A stretch of 64,000 nucleotides of DNA from Voacanga thouarsii. Its lineage: Eukaryota; Streptophyta; Magnoliopsida; Gentianales; Apocynaceae. Location: contig JANUWF010001218.1 in assembly GCA_026120185.1 (NCBI GenBank), positions 1,922,001 through 1,986,000 on the forward strand. Reading direction: 5' to 3'. Of this stretch, positions 47,638 through 57,789 are shown one piece after another. Positions within the stretch are counted from its first letter, which is position 1, and each line of letters begins with the position of its first letter. The notes beneath the pieces were generated by a model. The model was not told where the DNA came from, did not search any database, and was given only the letters and a program-made list of their open reading frames with translations. A program made the position numbers and the translations under genes.

Positions 47638-48355
47638 ATGCATCATATGGTCGATGTATAATTATGCAAATATGAACACACATTTAATTACTATGAGAGT
47701 TTACGTGTACAATTGAAGTTGTATATATTACGTTTTATTACATTTGATTAGGATAATAAATACAATTTTGATATATGAAAATACGTTAATACTAATCAAA
47801 CCTTTCATATATTAGTTAGCGTAACAGGATCGATGTTAATTAAATCTAAACAAACACCATGATGATTATTTAGAATTGTTCACTGGTGAAATATTTCATG
47901 CTCTTAATCCGTAGCTAAGTAGGAAGTAGCTAAGTTTTGATAGAAATAAATATGTTTTCCTAGTAAAGTATTGAAAAAAGTGAGAAAAATGTCATATTCG
48001 TCGCTAATCCGTCTCTAAATAGCGACGGATTATAACAGCGAGGGATTTGAGAGGGATTAGCAAGGGATGCAAAACTTATAACTTGAAACCAAGCAAAAGT
48101 TTTGAGCAGAATCTAAAATTTAAAAAATTTCTCGCTAATTCCTTTCTAATACAACGTAATTAGTGAGGGATCAAAAAGGCACTAAAAAATCTGTTGAGGT
48201 TAACCCTCGCTAATCCATTGCTGAATAATTCCCTCGCTAATTGCACACTATTTTGCAAGGGATTATATTTAGTTTATTTTTAGTATCCGTCACAAATCCC
48301 TCACTAATAGAAAGGGATTAGAGATGGAAATTTCCCTCGCAAATCCCAACGACTA
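46960..48355. repeat. CACTA subterminal repeat clusters
   Basis: Two clusters (46960-47345 and 48000-48355) of short motifs in both orientations: TTAGCGAGGGAT, CCCTCGCTAATCC, CGTCGCAAAT, GCGACGGATT. About 650 bases of AT-rich DNA lie between them, including an AT dinucleotide run at 47603-47634. Such arrays bind the element-encoded accessory protein in En/Spm. Their number and mixed orientation are typical of a CACTA end. Confidence 0.75.
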
Positions 48356-48650
48356 TAACATCCTTGTTTTGTCTTCTCCACCCGGCTTCTTCTTTCCCTT
48401 TTCTGTCTTCCCCACCCAGCTTCTTCTTTCCCCTTTTCTCCAACTAATCCCTCTCAAATCCCTTCCATCCACCGACCCACCGGCAACCTTATCTGAACAC
48501 AGTAGCGAGGGACATCTACTGCCGTAGCAACGTGACCTTATGCTCATTCCATCCACTGACACACCGAAAACTACCGCAGTAGCTCGACCTCCACAATCAC
48601 CCACCGGAGCTAATATTGTTACTGGTTCTTCAAGGTCATATTTTTCCATT
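48356..48650 (+). other. CT/CC-rich segment, possible 5' UTR exon of the CACTA transcript
   Basis: Directly after the subterminal repeats the composition changes to C-rich, with TTCTTCTTTCCC repeated twice, like a plant 5' UTR. It ends at a possible donor (TTCAAG|GTCATA near 48634). The minus-strand 98-codon frame here shows no known domain. The exon reading is inference from position only. Confidence 0.25.
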
Positions 48651-48831
48651 TATTTATGGCACAGATCTTGTGTGAATAATAAACAAACCAAAATTAGCAG
48701 CTAACTACAATTGTCTTGAAATCATAACTCTCGGTGGAATATACAAAATTTCATGGATAAATGAAGTCCAAGAATATAGTGACTTATATTATGTTAGGAT
48801 CAATCTATGTATATAACTTTTGCAAATGTAG

Positions 48832-50350
48832 TGATATGGCCTAAATTAGTCATATTTTTTCTAGTTATTTGAGGTTATTTTGTGATATATTTTGATCAAT
48901 AACTGGTCATATTCCTTCATATTTGAGAATTTACCATTGGAAAGGTATTTTGTGCATTATTTCATATTTTAGGGGTAAAATAAGATAAAAACGTCGCAAA
49001 ATAGAACAGAGGTAGCATCGGCTATGACAGGGGAGCCGGCACTGGCCACGTCCTACTGGCACATATTTTGAAGCGATGAAAAAACTAGTGAAACAAGAGC
49101 GGAACAGAACCAAATCGGCGCCGACTGCACTCTGGAAGGGTTGGTGTGAAAATCAAGAAAAATCAGTGAACGATTGGAGAGACAGAACATAACCGGTGCC
49201 GGCCCTAGGCAGGAAAGGTGGCGCTGACTGTGCCGGATACTGAGGTGGTGCCTCAATTTTTGCGCGTGTAATTTTTGGTAATTTGTAGAGTTTTAGTATT
49301 TTCCTACTTCTAGTCGGCCAAAAACCCTAGAGGAATGAAATTAGGCACTTCTAGAACCTATAAATAAAGGGAAAACACAAGAGAAAGATGAGGATTCGCA
49401 GATCATAACAGAAAATCACTCAAACTAAGGAGGAATTTTTCAATTCAAGGAAGATTGTGTAAGAGGGTCTACAAAGGAAGAAGAATGAGGCTTGTCTATG
49501 AATGGTTTCTTTTACTTTGTTTTTTTTTTCTTGAACAATGATGTATTAATTGTTTTATTGTAATTTGACATTGTTTAGGTATTCGTGATTTTTAGAGTTA
49601 CTTTGATCTTTTGATTAATTAATTATTATTCTTAGTATTTAATTACTTATGCTTATTACGAGATTAGTTGGTTGTTTCTTTCTATTAACTTGTTTGAAAA
49701 AGGGGTTGATGGTGGTTTCATTTCATTAGTTTCATATTTTTTGTCTTATAACTTGTTTGAAAAATGGGTTAATTGCTAAGAACCAGGTAATTAAAGGTTA
49801 ATTAATATCTGCCAGAATATGGATTCATTGGTTAATTTCATATTTTAAGTTTGCCAGAATATGGAGATTTAATCAAGGATTGTGTTTAATGCATTTTTTG
49901 GGTAAATTAGTTGAGATAGAATATGTGATGTTAATTTGTCTAGAAGATAGTGCTTTCATGGATTGAAAAAGAAGTGAATCTATCTTAATCCTTTATGATG
50001 CTAAGAGAGTAATTAGTTATGATAACGGTTGAGTACTTTAAGATCATATTTGTCAAAATAATGGTTTGAGTTACATAATTCTCCATCATTGACATGTATA
50101 TATTCTTTTATTTTATTTTATTTTTCATTTTTATTTCTTTTTCACTTTATTGAGTCGGTTAAATAATGAAAGAAGAGTGATTAATGCATACTTGTTCCTG
50201 GAGGATTGACACTCGTTTGAATCCTATACTATGCTTAATGATGAGTATGCTTGCTTATATGTCTAATTTAGGGTTAATGTTTTAATTTAAACTTGATTGG
50301 GAATGTGCTTATTTTTATATGATTTTTTATACCCAAATCTAAACACATCA
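48832..50350 (+). repeat. 5' LTR of the Athila-type element
   Basis: 1519 bases, starting TGATATGGCC and ending CACATCA. GC-rich GGCGCC/GGTGCC modules lie at about 49010-49240 in an otherwise AT-rich LTR. A repeated TAACTTGYTTGAAAAA unit occurs near 49687 and 49749. Confidence 0.9.
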
Positions 50351-50374
50351 AGTTTTTTGCACCATTGCCGGGGA
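50351..50374 (+). promoter_or_regulatory. Primer-binding site of the Athila-type element (tRNA-Asp type)
   Basis: After the LTR the sequence reads TTTTGCACCATTGCCGGGGA, close to the TGGCGCCGTTGCCGGGGA site that Athila elements use with aspartate tRNA. Differences at GCGCCG to GCACCA fit CpG decay. Confidence 0.75.
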
Positions 50375-50734
50375 ACAATATCGTGAAAGCTTGGATTTTG
50401 TTGATTTAACCCATGTGAATATGTAAATATGCACATATGTAAATTTGTACAATTGTTCCTTTCGCACAAATGTGGCATCTTTTGTATCTTGTGTATCTTA
50501 TGTATCTTTGTAACCTAATTTACTAACTTTGACTATGTTTAATTTGACTAACATGTTCTTGTAATTTTATTTGAATTGTGAATTTCGTTATCTAACTGTC
50601 ATTTTATCTTTTCTAGGTGTGATCCTTGGTACATGACCCGAAAATCTGAAGGCGAGATAGTCAATTTTGATCCCGAAATCAAAAGGACATTGTCAAAAAT
50701 CCGCCGGACAATCAAATAAAACTTATTCGCAGAC

Positions 50735-51987
50735 ATGGACGGTGCTCAAAACAACAATACCGGAAACAACAGGAGGGTTATGGATAACTTTGTGAAACCT
50801 ACAATCTCGGGCACGGGCTTGAATATCACTAGACCTAGGGTGGATGCAAACAATTTTGAAATAAAGCCCAATATCATTCAGATGGTTCAAAATATGGTCC
50901 AATTTGATGGGCTACCTGAAAAAGATCCTAATGCCCACTTAGTCAGTTTCCTTGAAATTTGTGATACTTTTGAGATGAATGGTGTTTCGGAAGATGCCAT
51001 AAAGCTAAAACTATTTCCTTTTTCTTTGAGAGATAGAGCCAAATCTTGGTTAAAGTCTTTACCCACAGGTTTCATCACCACTTGGAATGCCCTAACTGAA
51101 AATTTTCTTGCCAAATATTTTCCTCCAGCTAGGACATCCAAACTTAGAAACGAAATTTTTACCTTCCAACAATTAGATTTTGAACATTTGTATGAAAGTT
51201 GGAAGAGGTTTAAAGAGATGCTAAGGAAGTGCCCACACCATGGATTTGACTAGGAATGCAGATACCCATCTTTTTGAATGGTCTTACATTTGCAACACGA
51301 CAAGTGCTGGACTCTTTTGCAGGGGGTTCCATCAATCATAAGACCCCGGAATAGGTATTCGATCTTATTAAGAACTTGGCTTCTAATAATTATTCTTGGG
51401 GAAGTACAAGGTCTAAAGCTCATATGTAAGGAGTGCACAAAGTGGATATTGTGGCAGCTTTTGAGACTAAGGTGGAAGCGTTGACTCAAAAGATGGAACA
51501 GATGGTGATGCCTCAAGGCCAAGTGTTAAATGAAAGTTGTGATTTCTGTGGAAAAGGGCACCCAAATCATGAATGCCAAAATATGGGCTCACTCCAAGAA
51601 ACCACAGAACAGGCAGCCTTTACAGGTAATGTCTGTCTAGGCAACAATCCTTATAGCTCTATTTACAATCCTAGTTGGAGAAATCACCCTAACTTTTCTT
51701 GAAGCAACGGATTTCAACCTAGGCAGGGTTCTTTTAACTTTGGGGGCAATCAAAGGAACTAACCCCCTTTGAACAACAATTCAGCACCTTCTAAGCTACT
51801 ATTGGAGGAATTGATTGGCCAATTGGTAAGTATAACAGAAGCTAAGTTCCAAGAGATTGATACTACTACAAGGAACTTAGAGACTTCTATGCGCAACTTG
51901 GAGAGCCAAATTGGCCAACTTGCCAAACTATTTGGGGATCGTCAAGTAGGGACATTGTTTGGAAACACTGAAGAAAATCTACAGGAT
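50735..51987 (+). pseudogene. gag: gag of the Athila-type element
   Basis: It starts MDGAQNNNTGNNRR. The capsid block has FSLRDRAKSWLKSLP, then TTWNALTENFLAKYFPP, TSKLRNEIFTFQQ and ESWKRFKEMLRKCPHHG, the retrotransposon gag domain typical of Athila. A TAG at 51251 and a frameshift break it. A second frame continues with DIVAAFETKVEAL, a short zinc-knuckle-like CDFCGKGHPNHEC (51541-51580) and a C-terminal helix with heptad-like spacing (TTRNLETSMRNLESQIGQLA). No protease follows. Confidence 0.85.
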
Positions 51988-53133
51988 TAAGGCCGTGGAA
52001 AACATTGAAGTCATTTTTACTTTTAGTTTTTGTGATTTGGAACAATTTTTATTTTCATCAATTTGTTTTATTCTTTTTATTATTTCTTCATGAATTAAAT
52101 TGCATTGTTCATCATTACTGCATGTTCATCATTTTTCTTTCGTTTAAAAAAAAAAAATTCCGAAGCCTGGACAGATTGCAACTGGCGCCGGCTAGGACTA
52201 GAATCGGTATCAACTCCTGTCGGGCAAATCACTTAAAATAGGTATTTTGGCCACTTTTTCTTTCAAACTCTCCAACTCCCTCTCAAATTCTCTCTAATCC
52301 GCTCCGGCTTCACCTTCTAAACCTCTCAAGATTTGATTTTTCACATTCCAAACACTTTTAAAACATCAATCTATCCTTCTTTTGTTGATTTTACGGATCA
52401 AAATTCTTTAACCCTTCCATTTTTCACAAAAACCTAATCTTCAATCCGTATGCAAAGAGCTTAGATTTCTGAAAAAAGAATGCATCTTTTGCTTGCCCAT
52501 GTATAGGAGAACATAAAGGTATGAATTTCTTGAATTCCCACGGTTAAAATATTGTAGATAAGTTTTTCTAATTTTTGGTATATTTTTGGCCGAAAATTGG
52601 GATATTTAATGTTCTCTTGCATTGTGAATTAACTTTTGAGCTTCATGACATTGGTTATATTATGAGTTAATGTTTCTTGGGTACTTGATTCCTTCACATG
52701 ATCATTAGGGAGTTTCTGCATTTGTTTAAGGGTATGATTATGGCTATTATAATGATTGAGTAATTAGTGCACATTGGCTTTGCTTGTCTTACACTTGATT
52801 ACTATAATGCTATAATGATTCCATAATTCATATGATCATGTTATGAGCATCCAGATACATTGGGTTTGTTCAACATATTTATGCTTTACAGTGAGCTTTT
52901 ATGCTTATTCTTGCAGTTTGTGTTGTAAATTGTGGTAGAGTGATTGGAGAAGATTACGTTGTTTGTGTTTGGTGCGAGATATGCTTTAAAGGAGTTTGGA
53001 AATTGTTGTTGTGAGTTGGTTAAGCGTTGAGTGGGAGTTGTGTATTGTGTTTGAAACAGGGGAGATATAACCCTTATAAAATCTTTGAGCTTCTTTGTCC
53101 TTATCATCCTATCTTCACTACTAACTTGCCAAT
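51988..53133 (+). other. Region where Athila pol would lie; no coding motifs seen
   Basis: About 1.1 kb separates gag from the downstream ORF. I found no protease, RT, RNase H or integrase motif in any frame. It contains a GGCGCCGGC module near 52180-52195 and AT-rich leader-like DNA. Confidence 0.65.
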
Positions 53134-54105
53134 ATGTCTAGAGCACCGGGTCAATCCTCAAAAAGGGCTAGAGCTTCTTCCTCCTTAGCCCCTTCATCTA
53201 TAGACCCTCTGTTCGTTAGGTCAACTGAGTTCATTGATCTATCATGTGAGGAGTGGTATAATAGGAGGACTTCAAATAAGATTATTGTGGAGCGTACCTT
53301 TACACCTACCCTAGACCGTGCCCTTAAACTTGGAATGATGTTTAGGAGGCAAGGGTAGGGACCTATAGTACAGCTAAAAGGGGATTATTGTCCAGTGCTC
53401 ATTAAGGAATTCTATGCAAACATGGTTGAAAAGGGTAAGAAACACCTTCCATACATTGAGACAAAAGTAAAGAGAACTCCCATTATCATCACACGAAACC
53501 ATTTAGCTACTCTCCTCCAGGTTTATGATGATGATTCTTAGCAAGGGGTAGATACTAATAATAAAAAAATTCTTTCTGACCCTAATTGGGATGCTAGTGG
53601 TACTAGAGCTACTCTAGGGTTGCACAAGTACAATGCTTTCCAAGCTAATAGCTTCTATTCTAATAATGATCTTGCTGCCAACTTTAGGGCTTTAGTCTAC
53701 ATGTTCGGTTTTAATGTTGTACCTCAAGCCAGTAGTTTCAATGAGACACGCCTTATTGATACATACATCTTGCATAGGATGATGACCACTCAGCCTATCC
53801 CTCTTGCCCCATTGATTATACAATCTATTAGGGATGTGGCTCATCATCGTCTCTCTACCAAAGCCTTTGTCTTCCCTCTAGTTATCATGAAAATTTTGAG
53901 AGACTTTGGTATTAGTACTGACGGGGAATTGATGGAGACTACCACTGAGCATGGCCTAGTAACAGAGCAAACATTGATGAGTTGTGGGCACAAGTATAGC
54001 CAGGAGATGAAGAAATGGCTAACTCCCTATGAGGTCAAATATCCCGGCCAAGTTCAGCCCCCACCTATGGAGGAGGAGCACCTACCACCACCATCACGAG
54101 CATGA
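53134..54105 (+). pseudogene. Athila env-position ORF with putative plant transposon protein domain
   Basis: One frame from ATG at 53134 (MSRAPGQSSKRARASSSL, low-complexity start) to the stop after 54105, interrupted only by two TAG codons (53356-53358 and 53539-53541). Blocks include FIDLSCEEWYNRR, VLIKEFYANMVEKGKK, NFRALVYMFGFNVVP and TKAFVFPLVIMKILRDFGI. They match the domain usually called putative plant transposon protein, found between pol and the 3' LTR in Athila-group elements. Its biochemical role is unknown. No membrane segment is evident. The C-terminus is Pro/Glu-rich (PPPMEEEHLPPP). Confidence 0.7.
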
Positions 54106-54663
54106 GCAGGTAGTTTACAGTCCCAATCGAGGACTGACTTTGAGACTGCGGTGTTGGGACAGTAAGCCCAATAGAAGGAGATGCTGTTACACATGCGGGA
54201 CTCTATTGATAACATTGCCCGGAGGCAGACTACTATAGAGCAGCAATGGGTTAAGTGGATGTAGCATTTTCCGAGACCACATGGTGGTGAGGGCATTTCC
54301 GCACCTGATGATGATGATGAGGAGGATTGAGATGGTTATTCTACATGGGTCCCTACTAGTCACTCTCTTTTTGTTTTTGTTTTTTCTTCCTTTATATTTT
54401 CATGCCCTTTTTTAGTTCTTTCTTGTAGTTTTACTTTTGTGTACTATTTTCTTTACTTTTTGTTTAATTTTCTTTTCTAGTTTTTATGCTTTGGTGTGTT
54501 TTTTTTGTATTTTTCTTTTTAGGTACTTCGACAATGCCTCTTTCTCTAGGAACTCGACTCTTTTGTAGACGAATGGCCACTGTAATAGAAGTATTTTCTT
54601 TCTTATCTTTTGCCCTTTATTTTTGGTCCCATGGCACTATTTTCTTGTTCTATTTATTTGGCC

Positions 54664-54705
54664 ATTGAGGACAATGTCCAGTTTAAGTGTGAGGGAGTGG
54701 TTAGA
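54664..54705 (+). promoter_or_regulatory. Second, internal polypurine-like motif of the Athila-type element
   Basis: ATTGAGGACAATGTCCAGTT then TAAGTGTGAGGGAGTGGTT closely copies the 3' polypurine tract 1.54 kb upstream of it and lies just after the env-position ORF. It could be a central priming site or mark an earlier LTR junction. Confidence 0.5.
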
Positions 54706-55334
54706 TTGAGAATTCTTCTTCATTCTTTTACACTTCATTCTTCTTGCTATACTCCATCCTTTTGAAATATCCTTTTAGAGCAAAATTGCAAAATTTTTCA
54801 ATTTTTTTTTTCGAATTTTTGTTTAACTTTTAAGATGTATTTTTAATGTGTCTTTGTGATAGATCATAGAGCATATATTCTATATCATTTGTGACTTATG
54901 CATGACTTTTTGCACGTACTTGGACTAAGTAGTTCTTGATCAAATGCTTTACATTATTTTTAAACCTGCTTTTATGCTAAAATTTATTGAATATTTTAGA
55001 ACTTACTTGAATACCTCTCGAGGTAAAATAAGAAAGACATTCATGATTTAACTTAGGGATGATGGTAATAGGCCTTCTTTGGATAGTTTGAACTTTCAAG
55101 CCCACCTATTTTATATTATCCCTAGTGCTTATTTTGAGTCTAAATTGTCAATTTCTTTCTTAAAATCCGTTATCATACTTTGTCCATTACTTCTTTCTGA
55201 GAGTTTGATGTATTTTTCAAATCTTTGATTGCTCTTGATGGATAAATGTAGAAGTAAAAGAGTTATGAGGGAGAAAGCGTGTGTAAATGTCATGACTTTG
55301 TACTTTTAGTCATGCATCATTGTTGAGTAGAGTT

Positions 55335-55525
55335 GTGAAAGGAGAAAAGGAAGAAAAGAAAAAAAAAAAAAGCTAAAAGAGAACTTGAGAAAAATAAGAA
55401 AGCTGCTAGAAAAGGTGGCAAAAGAAAAGAAATCTGAGAAACAAACAAAAACAGCATTTGAAAAGAGAAGGAAAAGAAAAGAAAAGTTGAAAGGAGAGAA
55501 AAAGAAAAGAAGAGCACAAGAAGAA
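55335..55525 (+). repeat. Purine-rich tract upstream of the Athila 3' LTR
   Basis: Almost uninterrupted A/G sequence (GAAAAGGAAGAAAAG-type) for about 190 bases. It reads as a Lys/Glu-rich frame (55385-55606), which I regard as composition rather than a gene. It may relate to plus-strand priming. Confidence 0.5.
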
Positions 55526-56205
55526 GGTTTATTGAACTGGAATAAGATAAATTTTCTATTTCATTATGGAGGTATTTATGAAAAAATTTTTTTGAGTTCA
55601 CATTAAGTCATTGGCACCATTGCTAAATTTTTGATACTCTTGTGCAATATGAAGGATGAGTTAAGAATTATTGAGAAAAAAGAATGCAAGATTTGCTTGA
55701 ACTATGCTATAATTGCTATACAAGGTTATGGGTTTTGATTGATTTTGGAATATGAGAGCAAGAAAAGTTTGGAATTTCTTGGTACATTTGGTTTATCCTT
55801 TTCTTACGAACTTTCTTCCTCATTGATATTTGATTTCCTATATCCTTCATTTGAAAGCTACATTACAAACCCTTTAGCCTTACATTACAAGCTTTAAAGT
55901 CTTACTTGATTTAAGTAGAATCATGATATGTCTTGGATTAGTGGAGAGAGTGTATGAAAAGTAAGCTTATGGAATGCATATTTTTTTTTGAACTAAATTC
56001 TTTCCAATGGTTTGAGAATATTGTTAAGTATTGAGATGGTTCTACTAGTCACTATTCATTTACACAAGTCTTGTATTTGTTATGAAAAGTATAGTAGCAT
56101 ATGTTTTGTTGTTTTGAAATAAAGAAAGCATTGAAGATATTATTTTGATAGTAATTGAGTGATTTCGTGAAACCTTGTGTTTTTCCTACTTGTCTTTGAT
56201 ACTTT

Positions 56206-56242
56206 GCTTGAGGACAAGCAAAGAGCTAAGTGTGGGGGAATA
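56206..56242 (+). promoter_or_regulatory. Polypurine tract of the Athila-type element
   Basis: TTGAGGACAAGCAAAGAGCT then AAGTGTGGGGGA ends just before the 3' LTR, the hallmark sequence of Athila-group elements. Confidence 0.8.
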
Positions 56243-57784
56243 TAATATGGCCTAAATTAGTCATATATTTTCTAGTTATTTGAGGCTATTTTGTGATATA
56301 TTTTATTCAATAACTGGTCATATTCCTTCATATTTAAGATTTTACCATTGGAAAGGTATTTTGTGCATTATTTTAGATTTTAGGGGTAAAATAAGACAAA
56401 AAACGTCGCAAAATAGAACAGAGGTGGCGCCAGCTATGACAGGGGAGCCGGCGCTGGCCACGTACTGCTAGCACGTATTTTGAAGCAATGAAAAAACCAG
56501 TGAAACAAGAGCAGAATAGAACTAAACCGGTGCCAGTTAGGAGGCTAGAGGCAACGCCAACTGCACTCTGGAAGGGTTGGCATGAAAATCAGGAAAAATC
56601 GGTGAACGACTGGAGAGATAGAACACAACTAGCATCGGCTCTAGGTAGGACAGGCGGTGCCGGCTATGCTCTAATGCTGTGGTGGTACCTCAATTTTCGC
56701 ACGCAATTTTTGATAATTTGCAAAGTTCTAGTATTTTCATACTTCTAGTCCGCCAAAAACCCTAGAGGAACGAAATTAGGTACTTCTAAAGCTTATAAAT
56801 AAAGGGAAAACATAAGAGAAAGAGGAGGATTCGCAGATCATAACAGAAAATCACTCAAACTAAGGAAATTCTTCAATTTAAGGAGGATTGTGCAAAAGGG
56901 TCTACAAAGGAAGAAGAAGGAGGCTTGTCTATGAGTGGTTTCTTTTACTTTGTTTTCTTTTTCTTGAACAATGATGTATTAATTGTTTTATTGTAATTTG
57001 ACATTGTTTAGGTATTTATGATTTTTAGAGTTACTTTGACCTTTTGATTAATTGATTATTATTCTTGGTATTTAATTACTTATGCTTATTATGAGATTAG
57101 TTGGTTGTTTCTTTCTATTAACTTGCTTGAAAAAGGGGTTGATGGTGGTTTTAATTCATTAATTTCATATTTGTTGTCTTATAACTTGCTTGAAAAAGGG
57201 GTTAATTGCTAAGAACCAGGTAATTAAAGGTCAATTGATATCTGCCAGAATATGGATTCATTGGTTAATTTCATATTTTAAATTTGCCAGAATATGGAGA
57301 TTTAATAAAGGATTGTGTTTAATGCATATTTTGGGTGAATTAGTTGAGACAGACTATGTGAGGCTAATTTGTCTAGAAGATAGTGATTTCATGGATTGAA
57401 AAAGAAGTGAACCTCTCTTAATCCTTTATGATGCTAAGAGAGTTATTAGTTATGATAACGGTTGAGTACTTTAAGTTCATGTTTGTCAAAATAATGGTTT
57501 AAGTTACATAATTATCCATCCTTGACATGTATATATTCTTTTATTTTATTTTATTTTTCATTTTTATTTCTTTTTCACTTTATTGAGTCGGTTAAACAAT
57601 AAAAGAAGAGTGATTAATGCGTACTTGTTCTTGGAGGATCGACACTCGTTTAAACCCTATATTATACTTAATGATGAGTACGCTTGCTCATATATGTAAT
57701 TTGTGGTTAACGTTTTAATTTAAACTTAATTGGGAAAGTGTTTATTTTTTTATGATTTTTTAATACCAAAATCTAAACACATCA
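56243..57784 (+). repeat. 3' LTR of the Athila-type element
   Basis: 1542 bases, collinear with the 5' LTR and with numerous substitutions; its first dinucleotide is TA instead of TG. GC-rich modules at about 56420-56680 are partly better preserved than in the 5' copy. Confidence 0.9.
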
Positions 57785-57789
57785 TGCAG

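Larger units (their letters stand above)
48832..57784 (+). mobile_element. Athila-type Ty3/gypsy element with gag and an env-position ORF but no pol
   Basis: LTRs at 48832-50350 and 56243-57784 share TRATATGGCCTAAATTAGTC starts and CTAAACACATCA ends. The target duplication is TGTAG (48827-48831) and TGCAG (57785-57789). The primer-binding site resembles the tRNA-Asp type of Athila elements. The internal region holds gag (50735-51987) and an ORF with the plant transposon protein domain in the env position (53134-54105), but no protease, RT, RNase H or integrase motifs. The 8.95 kb element was therefore non-autonomous or lost pol by internal deletion. The related solo LTR at 31773-33296 shows the family moved more than once. 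Confidence 0.88.

Noticed and set aside
48827..48833. TGTAGTG read as the right terminus of the CACTA element
   Set aside because: The final TG belongs to the Athila LTR; the sequence resuming after the 3' LTR is TGCAGCAACT, so the pre-insertion site had no TAGTG terminus.
53356..53541. Programmed readthrough at the two TAG codons of the env-position ORF
   Set aside because: One is followed by CAA but neither has the full known readthrough context, and the element shows general decay.
55317..55606. Lys/Glu-rich ORF before the Athila 3' LTR as a coiled-coil protein
   Set aside because: Pure purine-tract composition, no conserved block.
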